From: Belliella kenyensis
GTDB taxonomy: Bacteria; Bacteroidota; Bacteroidia; Cytophagales; Cyclobacteriaceae
Assembly (NCBI RefSeq): GCF_022549675.1
Contig: NZ_JAKZGR010000006.1
Span: forward strand, 186,001-250,000
Length of the DNA stretch: 64,000 nt
Direction: 5' to 3'
Below are positions 19,766-29,583 of this stretch, in pieces. Below the pieces are notes generated by a model. It was not told where the DNA came from. It saw only the letters and a list, made by a program, of their open reading frames with translations, and did not search any database. Positions within the stretch are counted from its first letter, which is position 1, and each line of letters starts with the position of its first letter. Both the position numbers and the translations under genes were made by a program.

Positions 19766-21457
19766 ATGAAAAATTTAAAGTACTATATCATCCTTGTTAT
19801 CGGTATCGCTTTAGCTGGATGTAATGAAGATTTTCTTGATATTGTACCACCAGATAGGGTCTCAGATGCCTCTATTCTTTCGGATACGACATTGTTTGAA
19901 GCCTATGTGATCAATAGATATTTGGGCGTTAGGTTAGGAGACAAAGAAGGAGATGGTTCTGTGCCTGGTTTTGGTAGAGGATTTGAATATGCACTTTGGT
20001 CTTCTCTTACAGATGAATCAGTTTACAATAATGATGACAACACTTGGGTAATACAGCAAGGGCTACTTTCTCCTGAAAATACTGGTATTGCTGGTACTCT
20101 GTGGGGCAGAAGTTATAGAAGTATCAGGGAGTGTAACTTTGCCTTAGTCAATCTTCCAAACATTAACATGTCAGAGACTGGGAAATCACGTCTTAGAGCA
20201 GAACTGAAATTCATCAGGGCTTACAGGTATCATGACCTAATCAGAAATTATGGTCGAGTTGTCTTGAGAGGTGATGAAGTATCTATGCTTGGAGATGATT
20301 TTAGCAATCCTGCATTGTTTACAAGAGCCAGTATAGAAGAAGGCTTAAGTTACGTGCTTGCTGAGTTAGATGAAGCTATTGCTGGACTTCCATCGCAAAA
20401 TAGTGGGTCTTGGCTTGAAGGTAGAGCTACAAGAGGTGCGGCTATGGCATTGAAGTCCAGATTACTTCTTTATGCTGCTAGTCCTCTTTATAACGGAGGT
20501 ACAACTGGCTCTACAGAGCAATGGCAGAGGGCAGCACAAGCTGCACAAGATGTGATGAACCTAGGTCAATATTCTTTGTATCAGCAAGGATATGGTGAGA
20601 TGTTTACTGCATCAGGAAGTCATCAAGAAGTGATTTTTGCGAGATTTTACAACTTGAACCAGAGGCATACTGCATTAGAGATTGCCAATGGCCCAAATGG
20701 CTATGATGCTTGGGGTGGAAATGCACCTCTTCAAAACCTGATAGATGATTATGAAATGATGGATGGTTCTTCATTTGATTGGGATAACCCAACTCATGCA
20801 GCTAATCCATATGCAAACCGTGACCCTAGATTCTATGAGACCATTCTACACAATGGAGCTCCCTATCGCGGAAGGAATGTGGAAACATTCCTTCCCGGTG
20901 GAAGGGATAGTCAAGATGGTCCTTCCAACTGGAATACTAGCAGAACGGGATATTACATGAGAAAATTCATCGATGAATCTCTTCCTATTCAGAATCCATG
21001 GCAAGTAGCTGGTACTCAAAACTGGCTATATTTCAGGTACGCTGAGATCCTTCTCAACTATGCCGAAGCCAGAAACGAAGCCAGTGGGCCTGACGCTACG
21101 GTGTATGAAGCTATTAACAGCATCAGGGGAAGAAATGGTGTGAACATGCCTCCTTTACCTGCCGGACTTTCCAAGGATCAAATGAGAGAAAGAATCCAAC
21201 ATGAAAGAAGAATCGAGCTGGCATTTGAAGAGCATAGATTCTATGATGTCAGAAGATGGATGATTGCAGAGGATACAGAAAACGAACCTGCATACGGAAT
21301 TGATATCAGAAGGGCATCAGATGGTACTTTCACTTATCAAAGAAAAATTGCTCTACAAGGTAGAAGGTTCTTACAGAGACATTATTGGCTACCTATTCCT
21401 AGACAAGAGATCTTAGCTTCAAACAATGCATTGGAGCAAAATCCAGGATATAATTAA
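19766..21457 (+). CDS. SusD/RagB-like surface glycan-binding lipoprotein
   Basis: A 563-residue SusD homologue of ordinary length pairing with the SusC encoded just upstream. The lipobox LAGC gives Cys19, followed by NEDFLDIVPPDRVSD. Helical SusD features include AELKFIRAYRYHDLIRNYG (about 145-163) and the late segment RYAEILLNYAEARNEA; the end is NPGYN. It acts on the cell surface, capturing glycan and closing over SusC. A strong terminator begins about 20 bp after the stop, separating it from the enzyme genes. Confidence 0.94.
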   Translation: MKNLKYYIILVIGIALAGCNEDFLDIVPPDRVSDASILSDTTLFEAYVINRYLGVRLGDKEGDGSVPGFGRGFEYALWSSLTDESVYNNDDNTWVIQQGLLSPENTGIAGTLWGRSYRSIRECNFALVNLPNINMSETGKSRLRAELKFIRAYRYHDLIRNYGRVVLRGDEVSMLGDDFSNPALFTRASIEEGLSYVLAELDEAIAGLPSQNSGSWLEGRATRGAAMALKSRLLLYAASPLYNGGTTGSTEQWQRAAQAAQDVMNLGQYSLYQQGYGEMFTASGSHQEVIFARFYNLNQRHTALEIANGPNGYDAWGGNAPLQNLIDDYEMMDGSSFDWDNPTHAANPYANRDPRFYETILHNGAPYRGRNVETFLPGGRDSQDGPSNWNTSRTGYYMRKFIDESLPIQNPWQVAGTQNWLYFRYAEILLNYAEARNEASGPDATVYEAINSIRGRNGVNMPPLPAGLSKDQMRERIQHERRIELAFEEHRFYDVRRWMIAEDTENEPAYGIDIRRASDGTFTYQRKIALQGRRFLQRHYWLPIPRQEILASNNALEQNPGYN

Positions 21458-21476
21458 ATTGGCTTCAGCAACCAAC

Positions 21477-21507
21477 GGGAGGGGGATTTTCCCCCTTTCT
21501 TTTTTTA
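21477..21507 (+). terminator. Intrinsic terminator between susD and enzyme genes
   Basis: AGGGGGA (21480-21486), loop TTT, TCCCCCT (21490-21496); the stem extends outward with G-T wobbles to 21477/21499, followed by a run of T to 21507. It lies within the operon, 20 bp after the susD stop and 12 bp before the GH30 start, so GH30 and GH2 expression would depend on readthrough. Confidence 0.8.
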
Positions 21508-21518
21508 ATCCAACGAAC

Positions 21519-23105
21519 ATGAAAAATAGACTTAATAAAAAAATCAGCACTAAGTTACTTCTTGCTACTTCATGGATGATGCTTTCTTTCAGTTCATGCA
21601 ATGACAATAATCCCCAAGATCAAGACAATGACAAACAGGGGAATGTAGTTAAGCTTAACCTAGAGCCTAATGAAACTTTCCAACAAATTGATCACTTTGG
21701 AGCATCAGATGCTTGGTCTGGACAGTTTGTTGGTGCTTGGTCAGATGCCAAGAAAAATGCCATTGCGGATCTCTTATTTAGCCAAGAGATTGACGCACAA
21801 GGAAATCCAAAAGGGATTGGTCTTTCACTTTGGAGATTCAACCTTGGAGCTGGAAGTGCAGCGCAGGGATCTGACAGTGGTATCGGAGACGAATGGAGAA
21901 GGGCTTCATCAGTTATGGATGCTCAAGGGCAATTCAGTCCCGAGCGACAAGCGGCTCAGTTATGGCTTGCTCAAGCTGCCAAAGAAAGGTCAGTAGATCA
22001 TTTGCTTGTATTTCTCAATAGCCCGCCAGTTTGGTTGACTAGGAATGGAAAAGCCTTTGCATCCAATGCCAACGAATCTAATTTAGCAAGTGAGCAATAC
22101 GATGCTTTTGGTGAATACATGGCCAAGGCTATTCAGGGTATAGAACAAGAAGGATTAAAAGTAGACTATATTTCTCCAATCAATGAACCTCAGTGGGATT
22201 GGATAGATGGAGGACAAGAGGGTACACCTTTTTGGAACCATGAAATTGCGGGAATTGTGAGAGCTTTGGATAAGAAGTTAGAAGAAAATGGACTTTCTAC
22301 CAAGATTGATATTGCTGAGTCTGGTCAAATTGAGTACTTGTATGAGGTTCATAATAGACCGGGAAGATCCAATCAGATAGCTGATTTTTTCACACCAGGA
22401 TCTGATAATTATATTGCTGACCTCAAGCACTTGAGTAATAATATTTCTGGGCATAGCTATTTTACTACTTCTCCATTTCAGATGGCAGTGAGTAAAAGGA
22501 ATCAGCTAGCTCAAGCCATGTCAAGTGTTCCAGGTTTGAAATACTGGATGTCTGAATACTGTATCTTGGGTGATAATGATGGTGAAATTCAAGGAAACGG
22601 AAAAGATTTAGGAATAACACCAGCCTTGTACATGGCAAGGGTGATTCATAATGATCTTACGATTGCTCAAGCTTCTGCGTGGCATTGGTGGATTGGGATT
22701 TCTCCATATGATTATAAAGATGGCTTGGTTTATATTTCTAAATCAAAGACTGATGGAACCTATGAAACAAGCAAAATGCTTTGGGCTTTGGGAAATTATA
22801 GCAAGTTTATCAGACCGGGGTTTGTTCGTGTGGGATTGACTATAGAGCAGCAGCAAGCACAAGACCAGAACTTGCTTTGCTCAGCCTATAAGAATCCACA
22901 GACAGGCGAACTAGTGATAGTGGCTATCAATTCCTCGACAAATGAAGTGAATATAGAACTTCCTTTATCTGGCGACTACTCAAATAGTGAATTGCAAGGT
23001 TATTTGACAGACCATGAGCATGACTTGGCATCATATGAAATAATTGCAGGAGAACCAATCAAGCTGCCAGCAAGATCTATACTTACTTTGATCACCCAAA
23101 ACTAA
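21519..23105 (+). CDS. GH30-type glycosidase lipoprotein, probable endo-beta-1,6-galactanase
   Basis: A 528-residue exported glycoside hydrolase. The frame opens further upstream (21426) inside susD, but ATG 21519 gives a proper lipoprotein signal with SFSSC and Cys27. The (beta/alpha)8 domain has the general acid Glu223 in ISPINEPQW and the nucleophile Glu346 in YWMSEYCIL, and a C-terminal beta domain completes a GH30 layout. FGASDAW near the start and SLWRFNLGAGS are typical of the Bacteroidota group annotated as endo-beta-1,6-galactanase. The substrate is family inference; a beta-1,6-glucan cannot be excluded. It lies 5 bp upstream of the GH2 gene, so the two are co-expressed. Confidence 0.82.
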   Translation: MKNRLNKKISTKLLLATSWMMLSFSSCNDNNPQDQDNDKQGNVVKLNLEPNETFQQIDHFGASDAWSGQFVGAWSDAKKNAIADLLFSQEIDAQGNPKGIGLSLWRFNLGAGSAAQGSDSGIGDEWRRASSVMDAQGQFSPERQAAQLWLAQAAKERSVDHLLVFLNSPPVWLTRNGKAFASNANESNLASEQYDAFGEYMAKAIQGIEQEGLKVDYISPINEPQWDWIDGGQEGTPFWNHEIAGIVRALDKKLEENGLSTKIDIAESGQIEYLYEVHNRPGRSNQIADFFTPGSDNYIADLKHLSNNISGHSYFTTSPFQMAVSKRNQLAQAMSSVPGLKYWMSEYCILGDNDGEIQGNGKDLGITPALYMARVIHNDLTIAQASAWHWWIGISPYDYKDGLVYISKSKTDGTYETSKMLWALGNYSKFIRPGFVRVGLTIEQQQAQDQNLLCSAYKNPQTGELVIVAINSSTNEVNIELPLSGDYSNSELQGYLTDHEHDLASYEIIAGEPIKLPARSILTLITQN

Positions 23106-23110
23106 AACTC

Positions 23111-25546
23111 ATGACTAGAAAAATGAATAAAAAAGTTTATCTAATCATTTTCTTTCTTTTTTTCTTCTCCTTAGCAAAGGCTCAGCAATCGGGTAAAGAG
23201 CTGTTCAATGATCAATGGCAGTTTCAACTCAACGATGCAAGCTGGGAACAAATTCAAAAAGTAGATGCAGGCTGGAGAACTTTAGATTTGCCACATGATT
23301 GGAGTATTGAAGGGCCGTTTAGCTCGGAGTGGGCAAGTGGCACAGGATATTTGCCAGGTGGCATTGGATGGTATAAGAAAGAATTCGAAATTGAGAATTT
23401 TGATGCAGATCAGGTTTATTCAATATACTTTGATGGAGTTTACAAAAACAGTGAAGTATGGCTCAATGGTCAGCATTTAGGAAAGAGGCCTTTTGGCTTT
23501 ATCCCTTTCCAATATGAACTCACAAGCCATTTGAATACTGGAAAAAACACGCTTTACGTCAAAGTAGATCACAGTGAATTTGCTGACGCAAGGTATTATA
23601 CTGGTTCTGGAATCTACCGCAATGTATATTTGATCAAATCTTCACCCATTCATTTTGCTCAGTGGGGAGTTTATTTTCATACACCAGAAGTTAGTCATAG
23701 TTCAGCTGAGGCCTTACTTGAAGTAACAATTGATCATCAGAAACATGCTGACTATCCGATCCAATTGAAGGTTTCTTTACGTGACCCTTCTGGAAAGGAG
23801 GTCATCAGTGAGCATCATGAGTTTGATTTGACTTCAAATTCCAACAGTATACAGGAATTGTCTTTCGATATACCTACTCCAAAACTTTGGTCTCCCGCTG
23901 ATCCGAATCTTTATGCTTTGCAAGTTTCTATTTGGGATGGATCCAAGAAGCTAGATGAGTGGAATGAAAACGTAGGTGTTCGGAGTTTTAATTTTGATGC
24001 AGAAAAAGGTTTTTCACTCAATGGAGAAACCATGCTACTCAAGGGAGTCTGCATACACCATGATGCAGGTGCACTTGGAGCGGCCGTACCTGAAGAAGTA
24101 TGGAGAAATAGGTTGGAAACATTAAAAGCTTTGGGCAGCAATGCTATTCGAATGAGCCACTATCCGCACCAGGATTATATCTATGAGCTTTGTGACGAAA
24201 TGGGTTTTTTGGTTCAAGATGAAGCTTTTGATGAATGGGAGCTTGGGAAAAATAAATGGATAGAAGGATGGAATGCAGGAACTCCAGGCAATGATCGGCA
24301 TCATAATGCTTTTGAAGAATGGGCTGAGAGAGATGTGGAGGATATGGTAAGGAGAAATAGGAATCGACCTTCGATCATCATGTGGAGTATTGGTAATGAA
24401 ATCGATTATCCTAATGACCCTTATAGCCATCCAATCCTAGACGAAGGCAGGAATCCGCAGATATATGGTAAAGGATATCAGCCCAGTAATCCCCCAGCTG
24501 CTGAATTGGGAAGAATATCAGCTATACTCGCTAAAGCGGTAAAAAAATGGGATACGACAAGACCAGTGACTGCGGCACTTGCAGGAGTAGCCATGTCCAA
24601 TTTTACAGATTATCCTGACAATTTGGATATTGTAGGGTACAATTATCAAGAGTATAGGTATAAAGAAGATCATGAAACATTTCCTGATCGGGTGATTTAT
24701 GGAAGTGAAAATGGAGATGGTTTGGATGCTTGGTTTGCAGTGACAGAGAATGAGTTTATCTCTTCACAATTTTTGTGGACAGCATTTGATTTCATCGGCG
24801 AAGCTAGACCATGGCCCTCGAGAAGTAGTGGGGCTGGAATTATAGATTTGGCTGGCAATCCTAAGCCTGATTTCTATTTTAGACAAAGTCTTTGGTCAGA
24901 TGAACCTATGGTTTATATCGGAATAGCTCAAAATGAAAGGCAAGTCACTCGTAGAGCGGGGATATCAAACACATGGAGTGGTGCAGAAGGTGAGTCAAAA
25001 TGGGTGGTCGTATATTCCAATGCAGATGAAGTTGAGCTTTTTCTCAATGATCAATCACTCGGTAAGCAAAAGATGAGCTATAAAGTAGATCTTATGCCTG
25101 GCTGGCAAGTTCCTTTTCAAAAAGGAAGTTTGAAGGCCATAGCTTATAAAGATGATCACGAAGTAGCCACCTACATCCTAAATACTCCAAGTGATCCATC
25201 AAAAGTAACAGGTCAACTTTCTACTCCAACCTATGAAAAAGCAGGAGAAGTGATAGAATTGAACTTGCAGATTGTAGATCGCAATGGAAACTTGATAGAA
25301 GATGGATCTCATCTGGTCTCTATAGAAATAGATGGAGGAGCAGAAGTATTGGCCATGGAAAGCGGGGATTTGAGTAGCCATGAAAAATACCAAGCTTCAA
25401 GTAGATATACCTACCAAGGCAAAGTAAAAGCTTATATCAAAATCAAGTCAGCAAATCAAAATCTGAAACTGACCGTACGTACTGATGGTCTGCCAGATGA
25501 AGTCTTTCAGCTAAATCATCAATCAAAGTTAGGAGTGAGTAACTAA
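23111..25546 (+). CDS. GH2 beta-galactosidase-like exported enzyme
   Basis: An 811-residue glycoside hydrolase family 2 protein. Signal peptide is about 1-24 (ends AKA before QQSG); Met5 is an alternative start. Order: sugar-binding jelly-roll domain (about 30-175, with PHDWSIEGPF), immunoglobulin-like domain (about 180-290), TIM barrel (about 295-590) with acid/base Glu430 in MWSIGNEIDY and likely nucleophile Glu533 in IYGSENGDG, then DUF4982-like and further beta domains. Family members are beta-galactosidases, beta-glucuronidases or relatives. In this locus, after an endo-galactanase-type GH30, a beta-galactosidase role fits. Last gene of the SusC-SusD-GH30-GH2 operon, followed by a clear terminator. 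Confidence 0.88.
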   Translation: MTRKMNKKVYLIIFFLFFFSLAKAQQSGKELFNDQWQFQLNDASWEQIQKVDAGWRTLDLPHDWSIEGPFSSEWASGTGYLPGGIGWYKKEFEIENFDADQVYSIYFDGVYKNSEVWLNGQHLGKRPFGFIPFQYELTSHLNTGKNTLYVKVDHSEFADARYYTGSGIYRNVYLIKSSPIHFAQWGVYFHTPEVSHSSAEALLEVTIDHQKHADYPIQLKVSLRDPSGKEVISEHHEFDLTSNSNSIQELSFDIPTPKLWSPADPNLYALQVSIWDGSKKLDEWNENVGVRSFNFDAEKGFSLNGETMLLKGVCIHHDAGALGAAVPEEVWRNRLETLKALGSNAIRMSHYPHQDYIYELCDEMGFLVQDEAFDEWELGKNKWIEGWNAGTPGNDRHHNAFEEWAERDVEDMVRRNRNRPSIIMWSIGNEIDYPNDPYSHPILDEGRNPQIYGKGYQPSNPPAAELGRISAILAKAVKKWDTTRPVTAALAGVAMSNFTDYPDNLDIVGYNYQEYRYKEDHETFPDRVIYGSENGDGLDAWFAVTENEFISSQFLWTAFDFIGEARPWPSRSSGAGIIDLAGNPKPDFYFRQSLWSDEPMVYIGIAQNERQVTRRAGISNTWSGAEGESKWVVVYSNADEVELFLNDQSLGKQKMSYKVDLMPGWQVPFQKGSLKAIAYKDDHEVATYILNTPSDPSKVTGQLSTPTYEKAGEVIELNLQIVDRNGNLIEDGSHLVSIEIDGGAEVLAMESGDLSSHEKYQASSRYTYQGKVKAYIKIKSANQNLKLTVRTDGLPDEVFQLNHQSKLGVSN

Positions 25547-25644
25547 TAAGGATAAAGTGATTCGTAAGTAAATGATATATAGTGATTTATAGATTTTTAT
25601 TTTGCATTGTATATTTGTTTTGATATACTTCTTAGCTAAGCAGA

Positions 25645-25672
25645 AGCCAGAGATTTTTCTCTGGCTTTTTTT
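25645..25672 (+). terminator. Intrinsic terminator ending the galactan-type locus
   Basis: AGCCAGAGA (25645-25653) pairs perfectly with TCTCTGGCT (25658-25666) over a 4-T loop, with a T tail to 25672. Confidence 0.92.
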
Positions 25673-25775
25673 ATTCTCAAACCAAGTAATGTTCTATGGT
25701 ATTGATTTTATGGAGATTAAGAGAGCTGTTGATAACTGGTGTATAATTTGTTTAAAACCTTTGAAACAAACAGCT

Positions 25776-25783
25776 TACATTTG
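25776..25783 (+). promoter_or_regulatory. -7 box of dnaB, very close to the start codon
   Basis: TACATTTG matches TAnnTTTG and ends 5 bp before the dnaB ATG at 25789. With the usual distance to the start of transcription, the mRNA would begin at or next to the start codon. A TTG at 25748-25750 is a poor -33 fit (25-bp spacing). Confidence 0.4.
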
Positions 25784-25788
25784 TTATT

Positions 25789-27375
25789 ATGGCAGAGCAA
25801 AAATCACAGGGAAAAGATAGAATTTTAGGAAGAAAGAAGCCTGATTTGGCAAGTATCTCAGGAGTAGGGAAATTGCCCCCTCAAGCTATTGAATTGGAAG
25901 AGGCAGTATTAGGTGCGTTGATGCTTGAGAAAGATGCACTGACACAAGTAGTGGATATTTTGCGTCCAGAGAGTTTTTACAAAGAATCTCACAAAGTGAT
26001 TTATTCAGCCATTTTAGATCTTTTTGGAGATAGTCAACCGATTGATATGTTGACTGTGACGAATCAGCTCAGGAAAAATGGTAAATTGGAAATTGCAGGA
26101 GGAGCATTTTTTATCACAGAACTTACATCCAAGATTTCTTCTGCTGCCAATATTGAATATCATGCGAGGATTATCACAGAGCAAGCGATGAAGCGTGATC
26201 TGATCAGTATTGCCTCAGAGATACAAAAGGAGGCTTTTGAGGATACTACTGATGTCTTTGAGCTTTTGGATAAAATGGAATCCTCACTTTTTGAGATTTC
26301 TGAGAAAAACATCAGAAAAAATTATTCAGATATGAGATCCATCATGAAAGCTGCTATCATGGAGTTGGAGTCTAAAAAAGGCCAGAAAGATGGGCTTACT
26401 GGTGTTCCGAGTGGATTTACTGCTTTGGATAGGGTGACTTCAGGTTGGCAAAAATCAGATTTGGTGATTATTGCAGCTAGGCCAGCGATGGGTAAGACCG
26501 CATTTGTACTTTCTGTATTGAGAAATGCCGCTGTAGACCACAATAGACCAGTAGCCATATTCTCTCTAGAAATGTCATCTGTACAGCTGGTCAATAGGTT
26601 GATCTCTTCTGAGGCAGAACTTGATTCAGAGAAAATTAAGAAGGGTAATCTAGCGGATTATGAGTGGGAGCAATTAGTTCATAAAACAGCAAAACTTTCC
26701 AAATCGCCACTTTTCGTAGATGACACACCAGCTCTTTCCATTCTTGAACTTAGGGCAAAGTGTAGGAAGCTCAAGGCGCAGCATGACATTCAAATGATTG
26801 TCATTGACTACTTGCAGCTGATGTCTGGAGATTCAAAGTCGAGTGGAGGTGGAAACAGAGAACAAGAAATCGCCAGCATCTCTAGATCACTTAAGATGAT
26901 TGCCAAAGAATTGGAAGTGCCAGTGATAGCTTTGTCTCAGCTTTCAAGGGCGGTAGAGACTAGGGGAGGAGATAAGAGACCACAATTATCTGATTTGAGA
27001 GAATCTGGAGCCATAGAGCAAGATGCCGATATGGTAATGTTCCTCTACAGACCTGAATACTATGGAATCAATGAGGATGAAGATGGTAACTCAACCATGG
27101 GTGTGGGTGAGGTTATCATAGCCAAGCATAGAAATGGCTCTTTAGAGACCGTGAAGTTGAGGTTTATAGGTAAGTATACCCGATTTACAGATTTGGAACT
27201 TAATGTTCCATACAAACCCCAAGATGCTTTGTATGGGAGCAAATTCCCAAGTAGTGCAAGTGGACAAGGCTTTGATTCAGGCAATATGATCAGGGTACAA
27301 TCTAAAGCTAATGGAGGTGATGAAGATAGTCCCTTTCCTGGAGGCTTCGGTAACAATGAGCCAGCTCCATTTTGA
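25789..27375 (+). CDS. dnaB: Replicative DNA helicase DnaB
   Basis: A 528-residue hexameric 5'-3' helicase that unwinds DNA at the replication fork and recruits primase. The DnaB N domain covers about 30-135 (LPPQAIELEEAVLGALMLE), the RecA-like motor follows a linker, with Walker A ARPAMGKTAF near 230-239 and Walker B IQMIVIDYLQLM. The motif SQLSRAVETRGGDKRPQLSD is diagnostic. No intein interrupts it. The C-terminal tail is Gly/Pro-rich. dnaG lies about 8 kb downstream on the same strand. A bidirectional terminator separates it from the convergent rhodanese gene. Confidence 0.98.
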   Translation: MAEQKSQGKDRILGRKKPDLASISGVGKLPPQAIELEEAVLGALMLEKDALTQVVDILRPESFYKESHKVIYSAILDLFGDSQPIDMLTVTNQLRKNGKLEIAGGAFFITELTSKISSAANIEYHARIITEQAMKRDLISIASEIQKEAFEDTTDVFELLDKMESSLFEISEKNIRKNYSDMRSIMKAAIMELESKKGQKDGLTGVPSGFTALDRVTSGWQKSDLVIIAARPAMGKTAFVLSVLRNAAVDHNRPVAIFSLEMSSVQLVNRLISSEAELDSEKIKKGNLADYEWEQLVHKTAKLSKSPLFVDDTPALSILELRAKCRKLKAQHDIQMIVIDYLQLMSGDSKSSGGGNREQEIASISRSLKMIAKELEVPVIALSQLSRAVETRGGDKRPQLSDLRESGAIEQDADMVMFLYRPEYYGINEDEDGNSTMGVGEVIIAKHRNGSLETVKLRFIGKYTRFTDLELNVPYKPQDALYGSKFPSSASGQGFDSGNMIRVQSKANGGDEDSPFPGGFGNNEPAPF

Positions 27376-27383
27376 TGAAAAAT

Positions 27384-27419
27384 AAAAAAGGTGTCTCGAT
27401 TGATCGGACACCTTTTTTT
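27384..27419. terminator. Bidirectional terminator between dnaB and rhodanese operon
   Basis: An A run and GGTGTC (27390-27395) pair with GACACC (27407-27412) and a T run to 27419; CGAT/ATCG (27397-27406) extends the stem inward. A-run on one side and T-run on the other suit both converging genes. Confidence 0.88.
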
Positions 27420-27442
27420 AATGGGTTCGAATTTACTTTATC

Positions 27443-27745
27443 TTAATCTTCTAAGGCTCTATAAGCATTGATACCTCCGATTACATTTCTTACTTTGGAG
27501 AATCCTTTCGTTTCCAAAAACTTCTTAGCATTACCACTTCTTGCACCTGATCTGCAATGAATGATGATCTCCTGATTTTTGTACTGATTTATTTCATCAA
27601 GTTGATGAGGCAAAGTTCCCAAAGGGATGTTCAATGCGCCTAAGTTGTCCTCTTCATATTCCCATTCTTCTCTGACATCGATGAATACAAAGTTCTCTTG
27701 ATTTTCCAATCTTTCTTTTAATTCTTCTACTTGAATATCTTCCAT
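27443..27745 (-). CDS. Single-domain rhodanese-like sulfurtransferase
   Basis: A 100-residue cytoplasmic rhodanese domain protein (GlpE/PspE type). The active-site loop HCRSGARS holds Cys64, the persulfide carrier, and the domain begins with the typical VFIDVREEWEY. It transfers sulfane sulfur; the acceptor is unknown. It is the last gene of a three-gene minus-strand operon, 2 bp downstream of the T9SS-cargo gene. Confidence 0.9.
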   Translation of the reverse strand: MEDIQVEELKERLENQENFVFIDVREEWEYEEDNLGALNIPLGTLPHQLDEINQYKNQEIIIHCRSGARSGNAKKFLETKGFSKVRNVIGGINAYRALED

Positions 27746-27747
27746 GA

Positions 27748-29583
27748 TTATTTTACGATTATTCTATAAGATTGAGGTTTTCCTTGTTCATATACATTGA
27801 TCAAATATATACCCCTCATTTGATTTCCAAAATTAAGGATTTTACCCTTTTCAGCTTCTTCCATTTGAACATTAATTGATCTGCCATATTGATCAATAAT
27901 ACTAATCAGCTGAAAATCACCTTCTATTAGCACATATTCTGTAGCAGGATTTGGATAGATTTTTATACCACCTCTTGGGATAATTTCTCCAGATTCGAAA
28001 GGTGCTGATTCGCTCAAATGTGGTCTAATCATCAATGAGCCTTCGACAATTTCATTTTGCTGCCAACTTCCTGTAACATTGTAATAAATTTGGTCTCCAT
28101 TATCTCTGTTTTTGTCTAAACCTACATATACAAAATCATTGGAAAATTGCATAAATCCTACATAAAACTCTTCTGGTAACTGAATATTTTCATCAAACTC
28201 AAAATAACTAAAGTCTCCCAAGCTTTCTTTTGATGGAATAACTGTTTCCAAAACGTATATGGGTGCTTGATTTAGATCTGTCCATACCATAATGTCTATA
28301 CCTCTTCCAAACTGTCGGAAGTTAGTGAAATTGATGCTTACTCCTTTGAGAAATGCTTCTTGAATCTTTTCAAATCTTACAGCAAGCATGCCAGATCGTT
28401 GATTGATACCAGCTGAATAGTCTAGCTCTCCATCATCATAAGCTAAAAAATCTCTAACTGCCACAGTTGTTCTTACCGTATCGTTGATCCTTAAATTTAC
28501 TTCTGGAAAAATTATACTATCACCTTCTATCAATTGAAACAGAGATCGATCACCAGTACTCAGATAAGTAAGCACCTCAAGATCCGCCTCTCCTTCAGGT
28601 AGTGCTTCTGAGGTGATCAGGTTCGAAGAAATTGTCCTCCTTTCCAAAGCCAAAGGTACAGGGTTGATCGGTGTGTTGTTATTGATCCTTTGCAATACGG
28701 TCTGCGTCTCTTTATTTCTTACTTCTACAGAGTATTCCATCGCTCGGAATCTATTTTCTAGATTTTTAAATTCATTCCCAGTTCTGTTCAGATAGATCTC
28801 TGGATTAGCTTTTAACTCAAACAGAGGAATGGAACTGTATCGATTGAATATGGGAGTGTTTGCCTGTGTCAAAGCCCGGTCAAGTCTATTTAGGTCTTGT
28901 GAACTTCTGTTTTTATTCAAATATACATAATCTATTAGCCAAGTATCGAAAGGTCCAGACAGTCTTCCACGTGATTGAAATCTAAACTGAAAGGATTCAT
29001 GCATGTATGATTCAGTGACCTGAACCATCTCTTGCGTAAAAAAGAGGCGATTAGCTTCCAATTCTCCATTTTGCCTCCATACTTCCATCCAGTCTCCATT
29101 GGCGTTCAAAAATTCCAATGTGATAAAATCATTGGCATCTGGCATTTCAGCTTTCCCTGCTGGTTGCCAATAAAAGCTCAAAAAGACTGTTTGTTTTTCT
29201 GAGTCTGTTAAGTCACTCAAATCAATCATATGAGATGATAACCTATCAGCAACGCCTTGAGTCAATGGACTATCTGCATAAGGTTGACCATCTGAACCAA
29301 TTCCATCAAGTAATGCCACTCCTATACTAGGTGCAGAATTGGCGACGGTATATGAATGAGAGGCTCCTTGATTGATCCATTTGGTATCATCTATCCCTCT
29401 GGTGCTAAAATCATCCCAAAATGGAAGATTCAAAACTATGTCTTCTCTCACTCTAGCATTTTGTAATTGATTTTGGTCAGTAGGATTAGGAATACCGAGT
29501 TGTTTAAATTGAGCAAGTAGGTCACTTGTACTTTGAAAAAGTAGTATAAGTGAAAAAATAAAGATTGTTTTAAGCTTTGTCAT
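27748..29583 (-). CDS. Secreted protein with T9SS C-terminal sorting domain
   Basis: A 611-residue secreted protein. It has an N-terminal signal peptide (MTKLKTIFIFSLILLFQSTSD), a long beta-rich body with no recognised enzyme motif, and a C-terminal type A sorting domain (YPNPATEYVLIEG ... GIYLINVYEQG ... YRIIVK). The type IX system exports such proteins and anchors them to the surface. An early jelly-roll-like segment (LPFWDDFSTRGIDDTKWINQG) is common in large Bacteroidota surface proteins. It overlaps the upstream PASTA gene by 4 bp. Function is unknown. Confidence 0.85.
   Translation of the reverse strand: MTKLKTIFIFSLILLFQSTSDLLAQFKQLGIPNPTDQNQLQNARVREDIVLNLPFWDDFSTRGIDDTKWINQGASHSYTVANSAPSIGVALLDGIGSDGQPYADSPLTQGVADRLSSHMIDLSDLTDSEKQTVFLSFYWQPAGKAEMPDANDFITLEFLNANGDWMEVWRQNGELEANRLFFTQEMVQVTESYMHESFQFRFQSRGRLSGPFDTWLIDYVYLNKNRSSQDLNRLDRALTQANTPIFNRYSSIPLFELKANPEIYLNRTGNEFKNLENRFRAMEYSVEVRNKETQTVLQRINNNTPINPVPLALERRTISSNLITSEALPEGEADLEVLTYLSTGDRSLFQLIEGDSIIFPEVNLRINDTVRTTVAVRDFLAYDDGELDYSAGINQRSGMLAVRFEKIQEAFLKGVSINFTNFRQFGRGIDIMVWTDLNQAPIYVLETVIPSKESLGDFSYFEFDENIQLPEEFYVGFMQFSNDFVYVGLDKNRDNGDQIYYNVTGSWQQNEIVEGSLMIRPHLSESAPFESGEIIPRGGIKIYPNPATEYVLIEGDFQLISIIDQYGRSINVQMEEAEKGKILNFGNQMRGIYLINVYEQGKPQSYRIIVK

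Noticed and set aside
12365-25546. Xylan as the target of the second locus because of the xylosidase-like GH3
   Set aside because: No GH10, GH43 or GH67/115 gene is present; GH30 of the FGASDAW type plus GH2 favours a beta-galactan, so the GH3 alone does not decide it.
27421-27436. GGTTCGAATT, like a tRNA T-loop
   Set aside because: It sits directly after a terminator with no acceptor or anticodon stems around it.
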